A DNA stretch of 64,000 bases, taken from the NCBI RefSeq assembly GCF_947487805.1, contig NZ_CANKXW010000001.1:557501-621500 (forward strand), read 5' to 3'. The DNA comes from an uncultured Tateyamaria sp. GTDB taxonomy: Bacteria > Pseudomonadota > Alphaproteobacteria > Rhodobacterales > Rhodobacteraceae. Made by a program: the position numbers and the translations under genes. The notes beneath the pieces are model-generated. The model did no database searches and was not told the DNA's origin. It was given only the letters and a program-made list of their open reading frames with translations. Shown here one piece after another: positions 27,000-35,651 of the stretch; positions within the stretch are counted from its first letter, which is position 1; the number at the start of each line of letters is the position of its first letter.

Positions 27000-27893
27000 C
27001 TAGCGTTTAGCCAATTCCGGCATGGCATCGCCGATCTGGTCGTAGACGGCCGTGCAGATGTCGTCCATTGCAATCATGAAGAACGTCTTTGCGGCCCTTT
27101 CGTTTGGATGGTAGGGATCCTTGACCCTGCCCGACTTGTTGACGCGGAAGTATTTTCGATTGCCTTGGTTGGCGGCCACGGTTTCGGGTGTTGCCCCTTC
27201 GACAAAGCTGCACTGGCTGCCGGTTTCGGCAAAGGCGCGTTTCACATTCGCCTGCGCCTTGAGCCGCAGGTCGGTGATCTTCTTGGAATAGCTGGGTGCC
27301 GTCGTCATGAAGATGCAGGGCGTGCCCGCGGGCAGTTGTTCGTTCATGCGCCGCACGTCTTCCATGGCCTTGTCAAAGCTATTGGCCCACCGTTTGGCCG
27401 AGTTGCCGAGAAAGGACAGCAGGATCAGCTTGGGCGCGTAGTAGTCGGGGCGGAACATCACCTGAAAAGCCGAGCGGTCCATTTCGCAGAACTGGTAGGC
27501 GTCGCCGCGACCGATCTGTTTGTACTTGTTGCCAGTCGTGTTGATGAAACCATAAGTGCCCGCGTTGACCTTCCACTTGGGATCAACATCGCAAATGGCG
27601 CCCTTGGCCTTGCCCATCTTGGCGGTCCACGAATGCAGCGAGGTGGACCGCACGCCGATCACCGCGACCTTCATGTCGGCGAGGACCTCAAGGTTGGCGG
27701 CCTGTTCCGGGGTCGGCGGGCAGTGGGTTTTGATATTCTCGAAAAAGTCGAGAAACACGGGCCCGGATCCAAACGGGATTTGGCTGTCGCCGAGGATGAC
27801 AATGGACGGCGATTGAAAGCTCTGTGGTTGGGCGATCCCAGTTGCGGGCAAAGCGCAGGCAATTGCGATCAGGCAAAATATCGAGCGAAACAT
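27000..27893 (-). CDS. Secreted SGNH/GDSL-like hydrolase-fold protein
   Basis: 297 residues. Signal peptide MFRSIFCLIAIACALPATGIAQ, probably cut after GIA near residue 20. SPSIVILGDSQIPFG gives a block-I Gly-Asp-Ser nucleophile (Ser about 37). Near the C-terminus KDPYHPNERAAKTFF supplies the Asp-x-x-His pair (about 259-262) expected of block V. LILLSFLGNSAKRW may be the block III Asn. Such proteins are esterases or polysaccharide O-acetyl-acting enzymes in the periplasm. Substrate unknown. Four cysteines or more suggest disulfides. Single gene, convergent with the GDH gene. Confidence 0.7.
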   Translation of the reverse strand: MFRSIFCLIAIACALPATGIAQPQSFQSPSIVILGDSQIPFGSGPVFLDFFENIKTHCPPTPEQAANLEVLADMKVAVIGVRSTSLHSWTAKMGKAKGAICDVDPKWKVNAGTYGFINTTGNKYKQIGRGDAYQFCEMDRSAFQVMFRPDYYAPKLILLSFLGNSAKRWANSFDKAMEDVRRMNEQLPAGTPCIFMTTAPSYSKKITDLRLKAQANVKRAFAETGSQCSFVEGATPETVAANQGNRKYFRVNKSGRVKDPYHPNERAAKTFFMIAMDDICTAVYDQIGDAMPELAKR

Positions 27894-28009
27894 GGTCGAT
27901 TACTCTTAGTTCTGATGCCTCATTGAAAGGCATTCTACGCACACGGAACAGCCAAATTCCCGTTATCGCCGTAATCGGTCGCTGTCAGACCCGTGCATGT
28001 CGAAAAGCG

Positions 28010-28038
28010 TTGTCCGAGACGCATACCCCCTTGCTACA
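28010..28038 (+). promoter_or_regulatory. soxB: Possible sigma-70 promoter for the sox operon
   Basis: TTGTCC (28010-28015) and GCTACA (28033-28038) are 17 nt apart, about 70 bp upstream of soxB. Each hexamer matches the consensus only partly. Confidence 0.35.
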
Positions 28039-28111
28039 CCTTCGGGGATGTTGATGGTGGACACCGATGGCAAGGGGCCGGTCATGTGTCGGCGACGAGA
28101 TGGGGGTGCGT

Positions 28112-29365
28112 ATGCGCTTTTCAGGGCTGAGAGTCCTCAAGGAAGGGCTGACAGGCAACAAGGGGTGGGGTCCGCATTGGCGCAGCCCGGAACCCAAAGC
28201 GGAATATGACATCGTCCTGATCGGCGGCGGCGGGCACGGGCTGGCCACGGCGCATTATCTGGCCAAGGTGCACGGGCTGACCAACGTGGCTGTCCTTGAA
28301 AAAGGGTACCTGGGTGGCGGCAATGTCGGACGTAACACCACGATCGTGCGCGCCAACTACATGTTGCCGGGCAATTCCGAGTTCTACTCCCATTCGCTGA
28401 AGCTGTGGGAAGGCCTCGAAGAAGACCTGAACTACAACGTCATGCATTCTCAACGCGGGATCATTAACCTCGTGCATTCGGACGGGCAGCGTGATGCGTT
28501 TGTGCGTCGGGGCAATATGATGGTTGGTCAGGGCGACGACGCGGAGATGCTGGACACCGACGGTGTCCGCAAGCTGTTGCCGATGATCGATTTCGATCAG
28601 ACGCGGTTTCCTGTGTTTGGCGGTCTGTATCATCGGCGCGGTGGTACAGCGCGCCATGATGCGGTGGCGTGGGGCTTTGCCCGTTCGGCCAGCGACCTTG
28701 GTGTCGATCTGATCCAGCAATGCGAAGTGACAGGTATCGACGTGATCAACGGCGTGGTCAAAGGGGTGCAAACCACCCGCGGTCCCATCCGCGCCAAGAA
28801 GGTAGGCATGGTGGCCGCCGGCCGGTCAAGCCAGGTCGCAGCGATGGCGGGCATGCGCTTGCCCATCGAAAGCCATGTCTTGCAGGCCTTTGTCACAGAA
28901 GGGCTGAAACCCTGTCTGGATCACGTGGTGACCTATGGCATGGGGCATTTCTATATCAGCCAATCCGACAAGGGCGGGTTGGTCTTTGGCGGTGATCTGG
29001 ACATGTATTCCAGCTATGCCGCGCGTGGAAATCTGCCTTTGGTGGAGCATGTGGCCGAGGCGGCGATGACGCTGATGCCTCAGATCGGCAAGGCACGAAT
29101 GCTGCGCAGCTGGGGCGGGATCATGGACATGTCGCCGGATGGATCATTCATCATGGACCGGACCGACATCGAGGGGCTCTTTGTCAACACAGGTTGGTGC
29201 TACGGCGGTTTCAAGGCGACGCCCGCGTCGGGGCACACATTCGCGCATCTGTTGGCGACGGGCAATCCGCACCCTACGACCGTGCGGCACCGGTTGGACC
29301 GGTTCCGCACCGGGCGCGGGATCATGGACGAAGAGTCCACCGGCTCACAACACAACCTGCACTGA
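28112..29365 (+). CDS. soxB: Sarcosine oxidase beta subunit
   Basis: 417 residues. Beta subunit of heterotetrameric sarcosine oxidase, which oxidatively demethylates sarcosine (from creatine or glycine betaine) to glycine, passing the C1 unit to tetrahydrofolate and making H2O2. MRFSGLRVLKEGLTGNKGW is the canonical start; ATG 28112 is therefore preferred to upstream in-frame starts. FAD motif DIVLIGGGGHGLATAHYL, GNVGRNTTIVR and the RRGGTARHDAVAW region, where the covalent FMN His lies, are intact. First gene of soxBDAG. The usual folate partners (glyA, purU, folD) are not next to it. Confidence 0.97.
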   Translation: MRFSGLRVLKEGLTGNKGWGPHWRSPEPKAEYDIVLIGGGGHGLATAHYLAKVHGLTNVAVLEKGYLGGGNVGRNTTIVRANYMLPGNSEFYSHSLKLWEGLEEDLNYNVMHSQRGIINLVHSDGQRDAFVRRGNMMVGQGDDAEMLDTDGVRKLLPMIDFDQTRFPVFGGLYHRRGGTARHDAVAWGFARSASDLGVDLIQQCEVTGIDVINGVVKGVQTTRGPIRAKKVGMVAAGRSSQVAAMAGMRLPIESHVLQAFVTEGLKPCLDHVVTYGMGHFYISQSDKGGLVFGGDLDMYSSYAARGNLPLVEHVAEAAMTLMPQIGKARMLRSWGGIMDMSPDGSFIMDRTDIEGLFVNTGWCYGGFKATPASGHTFAHLLATGNPHPTTVRHRLDRFRTGRGIMDEESTGSQHNLH

Positions 29366-29378
29366 GAGCATCGGGAAC

Positions 29379-29450
29379 ATGAAAAGCTTGACTGTTGGCA
29401 CAATGAAATCCGAAGCGATCCTGGTGATGCTGCGCGGAGGCACCGTCTGA
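29379..29450 (+). CDS. Possible 23-residue peptide between soxB and soxD
   Basis: ATG 29379 opens MKSLTVGTMKSEAILVMLRGGTV and the TGA (29448-29450) shares its last base with the soxD ATG. The soxD ribosome-binding site (GGAGG, 29436-29440) is inside this frame, so translating it could couple soxD to upstream ribosomes. Its own start has only a weak GGGA. No homologue is known to me; it may be a chance frame. Confidence 0.25.
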   Translation: MKSLTVGTMKSEAILVMLRGGTV

Positions 29451-29713
29451 TGCGATTGTCCTGTCCGATCTGCGGCACGCGTGACGTGCGCGAATTCTAC
29501 TATCAAGGGGCCGCGGTCATGTTGGTTCGGCCCGCCCCCGATGCGGGTGAGGCGGCGTGGGACGCGTATCTGCACCTGCGTGAAAACCCGGCTGGCGATC
29601 TTGAAGAGCTTTGGAGCCATGACGGCGGGTGCGGTGCGTGGCTCAAGGTGACACGCAATACGGTGACGCACGAAGTCAAGAAGGCGGTTTTGGCGACTGA
29701 GGTGAAGCGATGA
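29450..29713 (+). CDS. soxD: Sarcosine oxidase delta subunit
   Basis: 87 residues, the usual size. Zinc-binding cysteines in LSCPICGTRDVREF (Cys5, Cys8) and a third in DGGCGAWLKVTRNTVTHEV, which is the delta-subunit signature. It binds Zn2+ and contacts the alpha subunit. ATG 29450 with GGAGG nine bases upstream; the stop overlaps the soxA start (TGATGAG) by 4 bp. Confidence 0.96.
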   Translation: MRLSCPICGTRDVREFYYQGAAVMLVRPAPDAGEAAWDAYLHLRENPAGDLEELWSHDGGCGAWLKVTRNTVTHEVKKAVLATEVKR

Positions 29714-32643
29714 GAGTTGCAGGCAAGGGCCGGATCGACCGTTCGCAGACGTTGTCATTCGCGTTTGATGGCAACTCTTATCGGGGGCATCCCGGTGATA
29801 CGTTGGCCTCGGCGCTGCTGGCTAACGATATCCGCATGGTTGGGCGCTCGTTCAAGTATCACCGCCCGCGCGGGATTTTGACCGCGGGTTCCGAAGAACC
29901 GAATGCGCTGGTAACCGTCGGGCGTGGGCCTGCCACGGATCCCAATGTGCGCGCGACGGTGCAGGAGTTGTATCAGGGGCTTTCCGCACGCAGCCAGAAT
30001 GCTTGGCCATCGCTGGCCTTTGACCTGATGAGCGTCAATGATCTGGCGGCCCCGTTCCTGGGCGCGGGATTTTATTACAAGACGTTCATGTGGCCGCGCG
30101 CCTTTTGGGAAAAGCTGTACGAGCCGGTGATCCGCCGTGCCGCCGGTCTCGGAGCGTTGGGGCCTGAAAAGGACGCGGATCACTACGACAAGGCCTATGC
30201 GTTTTGCGATGTGCTTGTAATCGGCGCGGGGCCTGCTGGGCTGATGGCGGCGTGGACGGCGGCGCAATCGGGGTTGCAGGTGATCCTCGCCGACGAGGAC
30301 AGCGTCATGGGCGGTCGCCTTAACGCTGAAACGCTTGAGGTGGATGGCCAGCCGGGTGCGGACTGGGCCGTCGACATGGTCGCGAAACTGTCGCAGATGG
30401 ACAACGTTCGCCTGATGCCGCGTACAACGGTGACAGGGGCCTATGATGGCGGCACCTTTGGTGCATTGGAACGCGTGTCGCACCACATGGCCGCCGTGCC
30501 CAAGGGCGGCGGGAAAGAGACGTTCTGGCGCATCGTCGCGGGACGGTCCGTTCTGGCTGCCGGCGCCATCGAACGGCCCATTGCGTTTCAGAACAACGAC
30601 CGGCCGGGGATCATGACAGCAGGCGCGGTGCGCGCTTATCTCAACAGGTGGGGCGTCTCTCCGGGCAAGGCGGTGACGGTTTTTGCCAACAATGACGATG
30701 CGCACCGCACGGCAACTGATCTGCAAGAAGCGGGCGTGCATATTGCCGCCGTCATCGACAGCCGCAACGATGTGCAAGCGAAGGGCGATTACAAGCTGTT
30801 GACAGGCGCCATGGTGGACGGCAGCAGCGGGCGCGGTGGCCTGAGCGCGATTTCCATCCGCACCGCGTCGGGGTCGGAAAAGATCATGACCGATTGCCTT
30901 GCCATGTCAGGGGGCTGGAACCCCACTGTGCACATGACCTGCCATATGAACGGGCGGCCCACTTGGAACGAGGCAATCGCCAGCTTTGTGCCGACGCACG
31001 GTGCCATTCCCGGCATGGAAACGGCAGGCGCATGTAACGGCGCGTTTTCCACTGCCGCCTGCCTTGCCGAAGGCGAAAAAGCCGCGCGCGCCTGCATCGA
31101 AGCGCTGGGCGGATCTGTTGGTGATGTCGCAATTCCGGCGGCTGAGGATGGCTTCTATGCGATCGGTCCGCTCTGGGCGGTGCCGGGCAAGGGGCGCGCG
31201 TGGATCGATTTCCAGAACGACGTAAGCGTAAAGGATATCAAGCAAGCCGCCCGCGAGAACTTCACCTCGGTCGAGCATATGAAACGCTACACGACCCAAG
31301 GGATGGCCACGGACCAGGGAAAGAATTCGAACGTGGCCGCGCTGGCGCTCTTGGCGGATGCCACGGGCCGCGGCATTCCGGAGACGGGCACGACGACGTT
31401 CCGTCCGCCGTTCAGTCCCGTGGCGCTGGCCGCACTTGGCGCCGGGGCGCAAGGCACGGGCTTCGCCCCGGAGCGTCGGACAACAAGCGATGCCGCCACC
31501 CGCGCGGCTGGGGCACCGATGATCGAGGCGGGCCTTTGGTACCGGCCGTCCTATTTCCCGCAAGCTGGTGAAAAGACGTGGCGGCAATCCTGTGATCGAG
31601 AGGTCGGGTATGTCCGCGAGGCTGTGGGGGTCTGCGACGTTTCCACCCTTGGCAAGATCGACATTCAGGGGCCAGATGCGGCCAAACTGCTCGATTTCGT
31701 CTACATCAACATGTTTTCGACCCTCAAGGAGGGGCGCGTCCGCTATGGGCTGATGCTGCGCGAAGACGGGTTCGTGATGGATGACGGCACCACGGCGCGC
31801 ATGGGGCCAAACCACTATGTGATGACCACCACAACCGCCGCCGCTGGGCAGGTGATGCGGCACCTGGAGTTTGTCACTCAAGCGCTGCACCCCGAATGGG
31901 ACGTGCGGATTGTGTCAGTAACCGAACAATGGGCGCAATTTGCGGTGGCTGGTCCCAAGGCGCGTGATTTGCTCAATGACCTGCTGGATGCGCCCATCGA
32001 CAATGACAGCTGGCCGTTCATGGCGTGCGGTCCCGTGTCTGTGCAGGGTGTTGAGGGGCGCTTGTTCCGGATCTCGTTCTCGGGCGAGCATGCCTATGAA
32101 GTCGCTGTCCCGGCACGCTATGGCGACAGCCTTTTCCGTACGCTCAAAGCCCGTGCGGAGGCCATGGACGGCGGCGCATATGGTATGGAGGCGTTGAACG
32201 TCCTGCGGATTGAAAAGGGGTTCATCACCCACGCGGAAATCCATGGCCGTGTCACGGCGGGCGATGTGGGCATGGGGCGTATGATGTCGCAGAAGAAGGA
32301 TTTTGTCGGCAAGACGATGGCGGCCCGACCCGGACTGACCGACGACGGGCGCGAACAATTGGTGGGGCTTAAACCCGTCGGTGCGGTCAAGCAGTTGACC
32401 GCAGGCGCGCATATCTACTCCGATGGCGAGGAGCCGGTGCGCGCGCATGACCAGGGCTATGTCACCTCCGTGGGGTTTTCGCCGACGCTGGGGCATTTCA
32501 TCGGGCTCGGCTTTGTGCAGGACGGCCTGATGCGGCGCGGTGAGGTCTTGAACATGGTGGACCATCTGCGCGGTATCCAAACCCGTGTTGAACTGTGCGA
32601 CCCGGTGTTCTTTGATCCCGAAGGAGGGCGCACACGTGGCTGA
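29710..32643 (+). CDS. soxA: Sarcosine oxidase alpha subunit
   Basis: 977 residues, typical length. The N-terminal SoxA-type ferredoxin-like fold (FDGNSYRGHPGDTLASALLANDIRMVGRSFKYHRPRG pattern) leads into an NAD-binding Rossmann domain with VLVIGAGPAGLMAAW at about 171-185. A C-terminal GcvT-like tetrahydrofolate domain (about 600-970) has GVCDVSTLGKIDIQGPDAAKLLDFVY and ALNVLRIEKGFITH. The alpha subunit holds NAD+ and channels the C1 imine to folate. Overlaps soxD upstream and soxG downstream (8 bp). Confidence 0.97.
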   Translation: MRVAGKGRIDRSQTLSFAFDGNSYRGHPGDTLASALLANDIRMVGRSFKYHRPRGILTAGSEEPNALVTVGRGPATDPNVRATVQELYQGLSARSQNAWPSLAFDLMSVNDLAAPFLGAGFYYKTFMWPRAFWEKLYEPVIRRAAGLGALGPEKDADHYDKAYAFCDVLVIGAGPAGLMAAWTAAQSGLQVILADEDSVMGGRLNAETLEVDGQPGADWAVDMVAKLSQMDNVRLMPRTTVTGAYDGGTFGALERVSHHMAAVPKGGGKETFWRIVAGRSVLAAGAIERPIAFQNNDRPGIMTAGAVRAYLNRWGVSPGKAVTVFANNDDAHRTATDLQEAGVHIAAVIDSRNDVQAKGDYKLLTGAMVDGSSGRGGLSAISIRTASGSEKIMTDCLAMSGGWNPTVHMTCHMNGRPTWNEAIASFVPTHGAIPGMETAGACNGAFSTAACLAEGEKAARACIEALGGSVGDVAIPAAEDGFYAIGPLWAVPGKGRAWIDFQNDVSVKDIKQAARENFTSVEHMKRYTTQGMATDQGKNSNVAALALLADATGRGIPETGTTTFRPPFSPVALAALGAGAQGTGFAPERRTTSDAATRAAGAPMIEAGLWYRPSYFPQAGEKTWRQSCDREVGYVREAVGVCDVSTLGKIDIQGPDAAKLLDFVYINMFSTLKEGRVRYGLMLREDGFVMDDGTTARMGPNHYVMTTTTAAAGQVMRHLEFVTQALHPEWDVRIVSVTEQWAQFAVAGPKARDLLNDLLDAPIDNDSWPFMACGPVSVQGVEGRLFRISFSGEHAYEVAVPARYGDSLFRTLKARAEAMDGGAYGMEALNVLRIEKGFITHAEIHGRVTAGDVGMGRMMSQKKDFVGKTMAARPGLTDDGREQLVGLKPVGAVKQLTAGAHIYSDGEEPVRAHDQGYVTSVGFSPTLGHFIGLGFVQDGLMRRGEVLNMVDHLRGIQTRVELCDPVFFDPEGGRTRG

Positions 32644-33181
32644 GTTGAAGGCAAAAACCCCGCTCGACGATTTTGCGCCGATGACGGTGGGTACGGTGAC
32701 GTTGGAAGAAACGGACCTGGGCATCCTGACCTCGGTGGCCCCGTTTCGCGATCGGGCCAAGGCCGTGGCGGACCGGGTAAAGGACGGGCATGGCATTGCG
32801 TGGCCTGCCAACGGGCGTGCGACGGGCAAGGACGGCGCGCGCGCGATCTGGTTTGGGCGCGACATGGTGCTCGTGGCCGGGCCCACGCCGGATCCCGGGC
32901 TGGCACATGACGCGGCGGTGACGGATCAGTCCGACGCGTGGACGGCCGTCACATTGTCTGGCGCGGATGCTGAGGATGTCCTGGCGCGTCTCGTGCCGAT
33001 GGACTTGTCTGTGGCGACGTTCAAACGTGGGCATACGGCGCGCACGCAGATCCAGCACATGAACGGTTCGGTCACGCGTGTTGGGGCAGATCGTTTTCTG
33101 ATCCTTGTTTTCCGGTCGATGGCCGGAACGTTACTGCACGATCTGCAAAGGGCGATGGAAAGCGTCGCGGCGCGGGGGTAA
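32636..33181 (+). CDS. soxG: Sarcosine oxidase gamma subunit
   Basis: 181 residues, the small GcvT-related gamma subunit completing the soxBDAG heterotetramer. Start: GTG 32636 with AAGGAGGG at 32621-32628 gives the family-like N-terminus (M)AELKAKTPLDDFAPM; an upstream in-frame ATG lies within soxA and is not supported. C-terminal features WTAVTLSGADAEDVLARLVPMDLSVATFKRGHTARTQIQHMN match gamma subunits. Terminal gene of the operon; no clear terminator follows. Confidence 0.93.
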   Translation: MAELKAKTPLDDFAPMTVGTVTLEETDLGILTSVAPFRDRAKAVADRVKDGHGIAWPANGRATGKDGARAIWFGRDMVLVAGPTPDPGLAHDAAVTDQSDAWTAVTLSGADAEDVLARLVPMDLSVATFKRGHTARTQIQHMNGSVTRVGADRFLILVFRSMAGTLLHDLQRAMESVAARG

Positions 33182-33219
33182 GGTCCGGCACCGATTCCAA
33201 TGTGTTCCCGGAGCTTGCC

Positions 33220-33519
33220 ATGACCCGTTTCGCCCTGTTTGCCGCCCTGACCCTGATGGCGGCACCTGCCGCCGCCCAAGACAAAGCTGAAAGCTGCGGC
33301 TATCAGGCCGATGTTGTTGCGGCTGTGCAGCAGGCCCGCCTTGACCGGGTGCCCGAGCGCGAGGTGCAGGACCACATTCTGGCAACCTCACCCGCGTGGC
33401 CCGAACAGTACAACAACGCCATCCCGCTGATTGCCCCGTGGGTCTATGAACAAAAGCGCAAAGTCATCCGCAACGAAAGCCTCGCGGATGCGTGGACCGA
33501 ACTCTGCCTGCAACAATAG
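33220..33519 (+). CDS. Small secreted protein of unknown function
   Basis: 99 residues. Signal peptide MTRFALFAALTLMAAPAAAQ, cut after AAA-Q near residue 19, then an 80-residue mature domain with two cysteines (ESCGYQADVV and TELCLQQ), consistent with one disulfide. ATG 33220 has GGAG 8 nt upstream. Mature helix-rich sequence includes QQARLDRVPEREVQDHILA. Unknown role; it sits 38 bp after soxG and 42 bp before dnaG. It looks like the many small periplasmic proteins seen next to housekeeping genes in Rhodobacteraceae, which is an impression only. Confidence 0.75.
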   Translation: MTRFALFAALTLMAAPAAAQDKAESCGYQADVVAAVQQARLDRVPEREVQDHILATSPAWPEQYNNAIPLIAPWVYEQKRKVIRNESLADAWTELCLQQ

Positions 33520-33561
33520 GGCGGACTCGACTCTGGGCCGCTGCGACCCGATATTAGAGAT

Positions 33562-35523
33562 ATGAGCCTGCCCCCTGGATTTCTGGACGAATTGCGTACG
33601 CGACTGTCTCTTGGGCAGGTCGTCGGGCGCAAGGTCATGTGGGATGCCCGCAAGTCCAATCAGGGCAAGGGCGATCTGTGGGCACCGTGCCCTTTCCACC
33701 ACGAAAAGACAGCCAGCTTTCACGTAGATGATCGGAAAGGGTATTATTATTGCTTTGGCTGTCACGCCAAGGGCGACGCGATCTCCTTTGTGCGCGAGAC
33801 CGAGAATGTCGGGTTCATGGAGGCGGTGGAGATTCTTGCCGGCGAGGCGGGCATGCCGATGCCTGAACGTGACCCACGGGCGCAGGAAAAGGCCGACAAG
33901 CGCACGCAACTGGCGGATGTCATGGAAATGGCTGTCCAGCATTTCAGGTTGCAGCTAAAGACCGGTGCGGCCAGCGACGCGCGTGCTTATCTTGAGCGGC
34001 GCGGCCTCAATGCGGCGGCGCAGGAACGCTGGGAAATCGGTTTTGCGCCGGACGCGTGGCAGGGGCTTTGGGATGCGCTCAAGGCCAAGGGGGTCGAGGA
34101 CGCGCTGATCCTCGGTGCGGGCCTTGGCAAGCCAAGCCAGAAGGGTGGTAAACCCTATGATACGTTTCGGGGGCGGATCATGTTCCCGATCCGTGATGCG
34201 CGCGGACGCTGCACCGCCTTTGGCGGTCGGGCGATGGACCCGAATGATAATGCGAAATACCTGAACTCTCCCGAGACCGAGTTGTTCGACAAGGGGCGCA
34301 GTCTTTATAATCACGGTCCTGCGCGCACTGCGGCGGGCAAAGGTCAGCCCCTGATCGTGGCCGAGGGGTACATGGATGTTATTGCGCTGGCCGAGCACGG
34401 GTTCGGCGCATCCGTGGCCCCGCTGGGCACGGCCATCACGGAACATCAACTGGCGATGCTATGGCGCATCTCACCCGAGCCAATTATTGCGCTGGACGGC
34501 GATACCGCTGGTCTGCGCGCCGCAATGCGGCTGATCGATCTGGCGCTGCCGCTGATTGAGGCGGGCAAGAGCTTGCGTTTTGCGTTGATGCCGGAGGGGC
34601 AGGACCCCGATGATCTGCTCAAGGCGCAAGGTTCCGGTGCTTTGCAGCAACTGCTCGATGCAGCCATTCCGATGGTGCGTCTACTCTGGCAGCGCGAGAC
34701 CGAAGGGAAGGTATTCGACAGCCCCGAGCGCAAGGCGGCACTGGACAAGGCGCTGCGGGACAAGATCAAGCTGATCCAGGATCCGTCCATCCGGCAGCAC
34801 TACGGTCAGGAAATCAAGGACCTGCGATGGGACTTGTTCCGCCCGCAACGCAACGCGTCAGGCGGTGGGGCCAAGCGGGCATGGCAACCGGGGCGGGGAT
34901 GGCAAGCGCCCCCCACGGCCATGCCGAGCACCAAGTCATCCGCACTGGCTGCGGGTGGCGATCGGGTTGCGGACCACTTGCGAGAAGCCGTCATCCTCGC
35001 GGTCCTCATCTGCACACCCGATGTCGCCGAGGAATTCGAAAGCGGCTTGGAAAGCCTGCCGTGCACGGATGCGGATCACCGCACCATTAGGGACGCGATT
35101 CTGCGCCACGCGCACGAGGGATCCCAAGTGTTGCGCGAAAAGATTTTTGGCGCACTGGGGCCCGATGCCCTTGATAACCTCATGGGTTCGCGCCATGTGG
35201 CAATTGTCCCTTGCATCCGCACCCCAGGCAATGCCGAGATGGCCCGCATGACCGTGGCCGAAGAGCTTGCAAAACTCAGCGCGGCAAAAGGGCTGGATGC
35301 CGAGATCGCGGATGCGGTTCAGGATTTGGAAGGGGTCGCCGACGAAGGCGTGACCTGGCGCCTCAGTCAGGCCGCTGCTGCAGCGTCGGATGCAACCCGC
35401 AGTGGCAAAGAGGACAACGCCGAATACGAGACGGGCGACAACGGCGCCCGAATCAATCGCAGCGAGCGGGATGCGTTCGCCGCATTGATGGATCAGATCA
35501 GGTATTCCAAGCCGGGACGGTGA
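33562..35523 (+). CDS. dnaG: DNA primase
   Basis: 653 residues; makes RNA primers for chromosome replication, working with DnaB helicase. N-terminal CHC2-type zinc finger: Cys43, His46 (APCPFHHEKTASF), Cys64 and Cys67 (YYYCFGCHAKGD). Then the RNA polymerase core with the TOPRIM motifs IVAEGYMDVIALAEHG and IIALDGDTAGLRAAMRLID. The C-terminal helicase-binding region is divergent, as usual, following a low-complexity linker rich in Gly, Ala and Arg (about 430-460). Lies immediately upstream of rpoD; the two form the bacterial macromolecular-synthesis unit, without rpsU. Confidence 0.97.
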   Translation: MSLPPGFLDELRTRLSLGQVVGRKVMWDARKSNQGKGDLWAPCPFHHEKTASFHVDDRKGYYYCFGCHAKGDAISFVRETENVGFMEAVEILAGEAGMPMPERDPRAQEKADKRTQLADVMEMAVQHFRLQLKTGAASDARAYLERRGLNAAAQERWEIGFAPDAWQGLWDALKAKGVEDALILGAGLGKPSQKGGKPYDTFRGRIMFPIRDARGRCTAFGGRAMDPNDNAKYLNSPETELFDKGRSLYNHGPARTAAGKGQPLIVAEGYMDVIALAEHGFGASVAPLGTAITEHQLAMLWRISPEPIIALDGDTAGLRAAMRLIDLALPLIEAGKSLRFALMPEGQDPDDLLKAQGSGALQQLLDAAIPMVRLLWQRETEGKVFDSPERKAALDKALRDKIKLIQDPSIRQHYGQEIKDLRWDLFRPQRNASGGGAKRAWQPGRGWQAPPTAMPSTKSSALAAGGDRVADHLREAVILAVLICTPDVAEEFESGLESLPCTDADHRTIRDAILRHAHEGSQVLREKIFGALGPDALDNLMGSRHVAIVPCIRTPGNAEMARMTVAEELAKLSAAKGLDAEIADAVQDLEGVADEGVTWRLSQAAAAASDATRSGKEDNAEYETGDNGARINRSERDAFAALMDQIRYSKPGR

Positions 35524-35601
35524 TGCGTTTTGGCCGCGATTCCTTAGCAAAATGCGTGTAATGGGTGGTCGAATCATCCATAGACCTAAATGATTCTCGG
35601 A

Positions 35602-35625
35602 AGCGATTCGGGCAAGCGAATCGCT
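35602..35625 (+). promoter_or_regulatory. rpoD: Hairpin in the rpoD leader
   Basis: AGCGATTCG (35602-35610) and CGAATCGCT (35617-35625) form a perfect 9-bp stem with a 6-nt loop, ending 26 nt before the rpoD start. No U-run follows. It could be an operator or a leader structure; the dnaG-rpoD gap (128 bp) should also hold an rpoD promoter. Confidence 0.5.
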
Positions 35626-35651
35626 CAGGAGCCCCGGTAGAGGAGCCCAGT

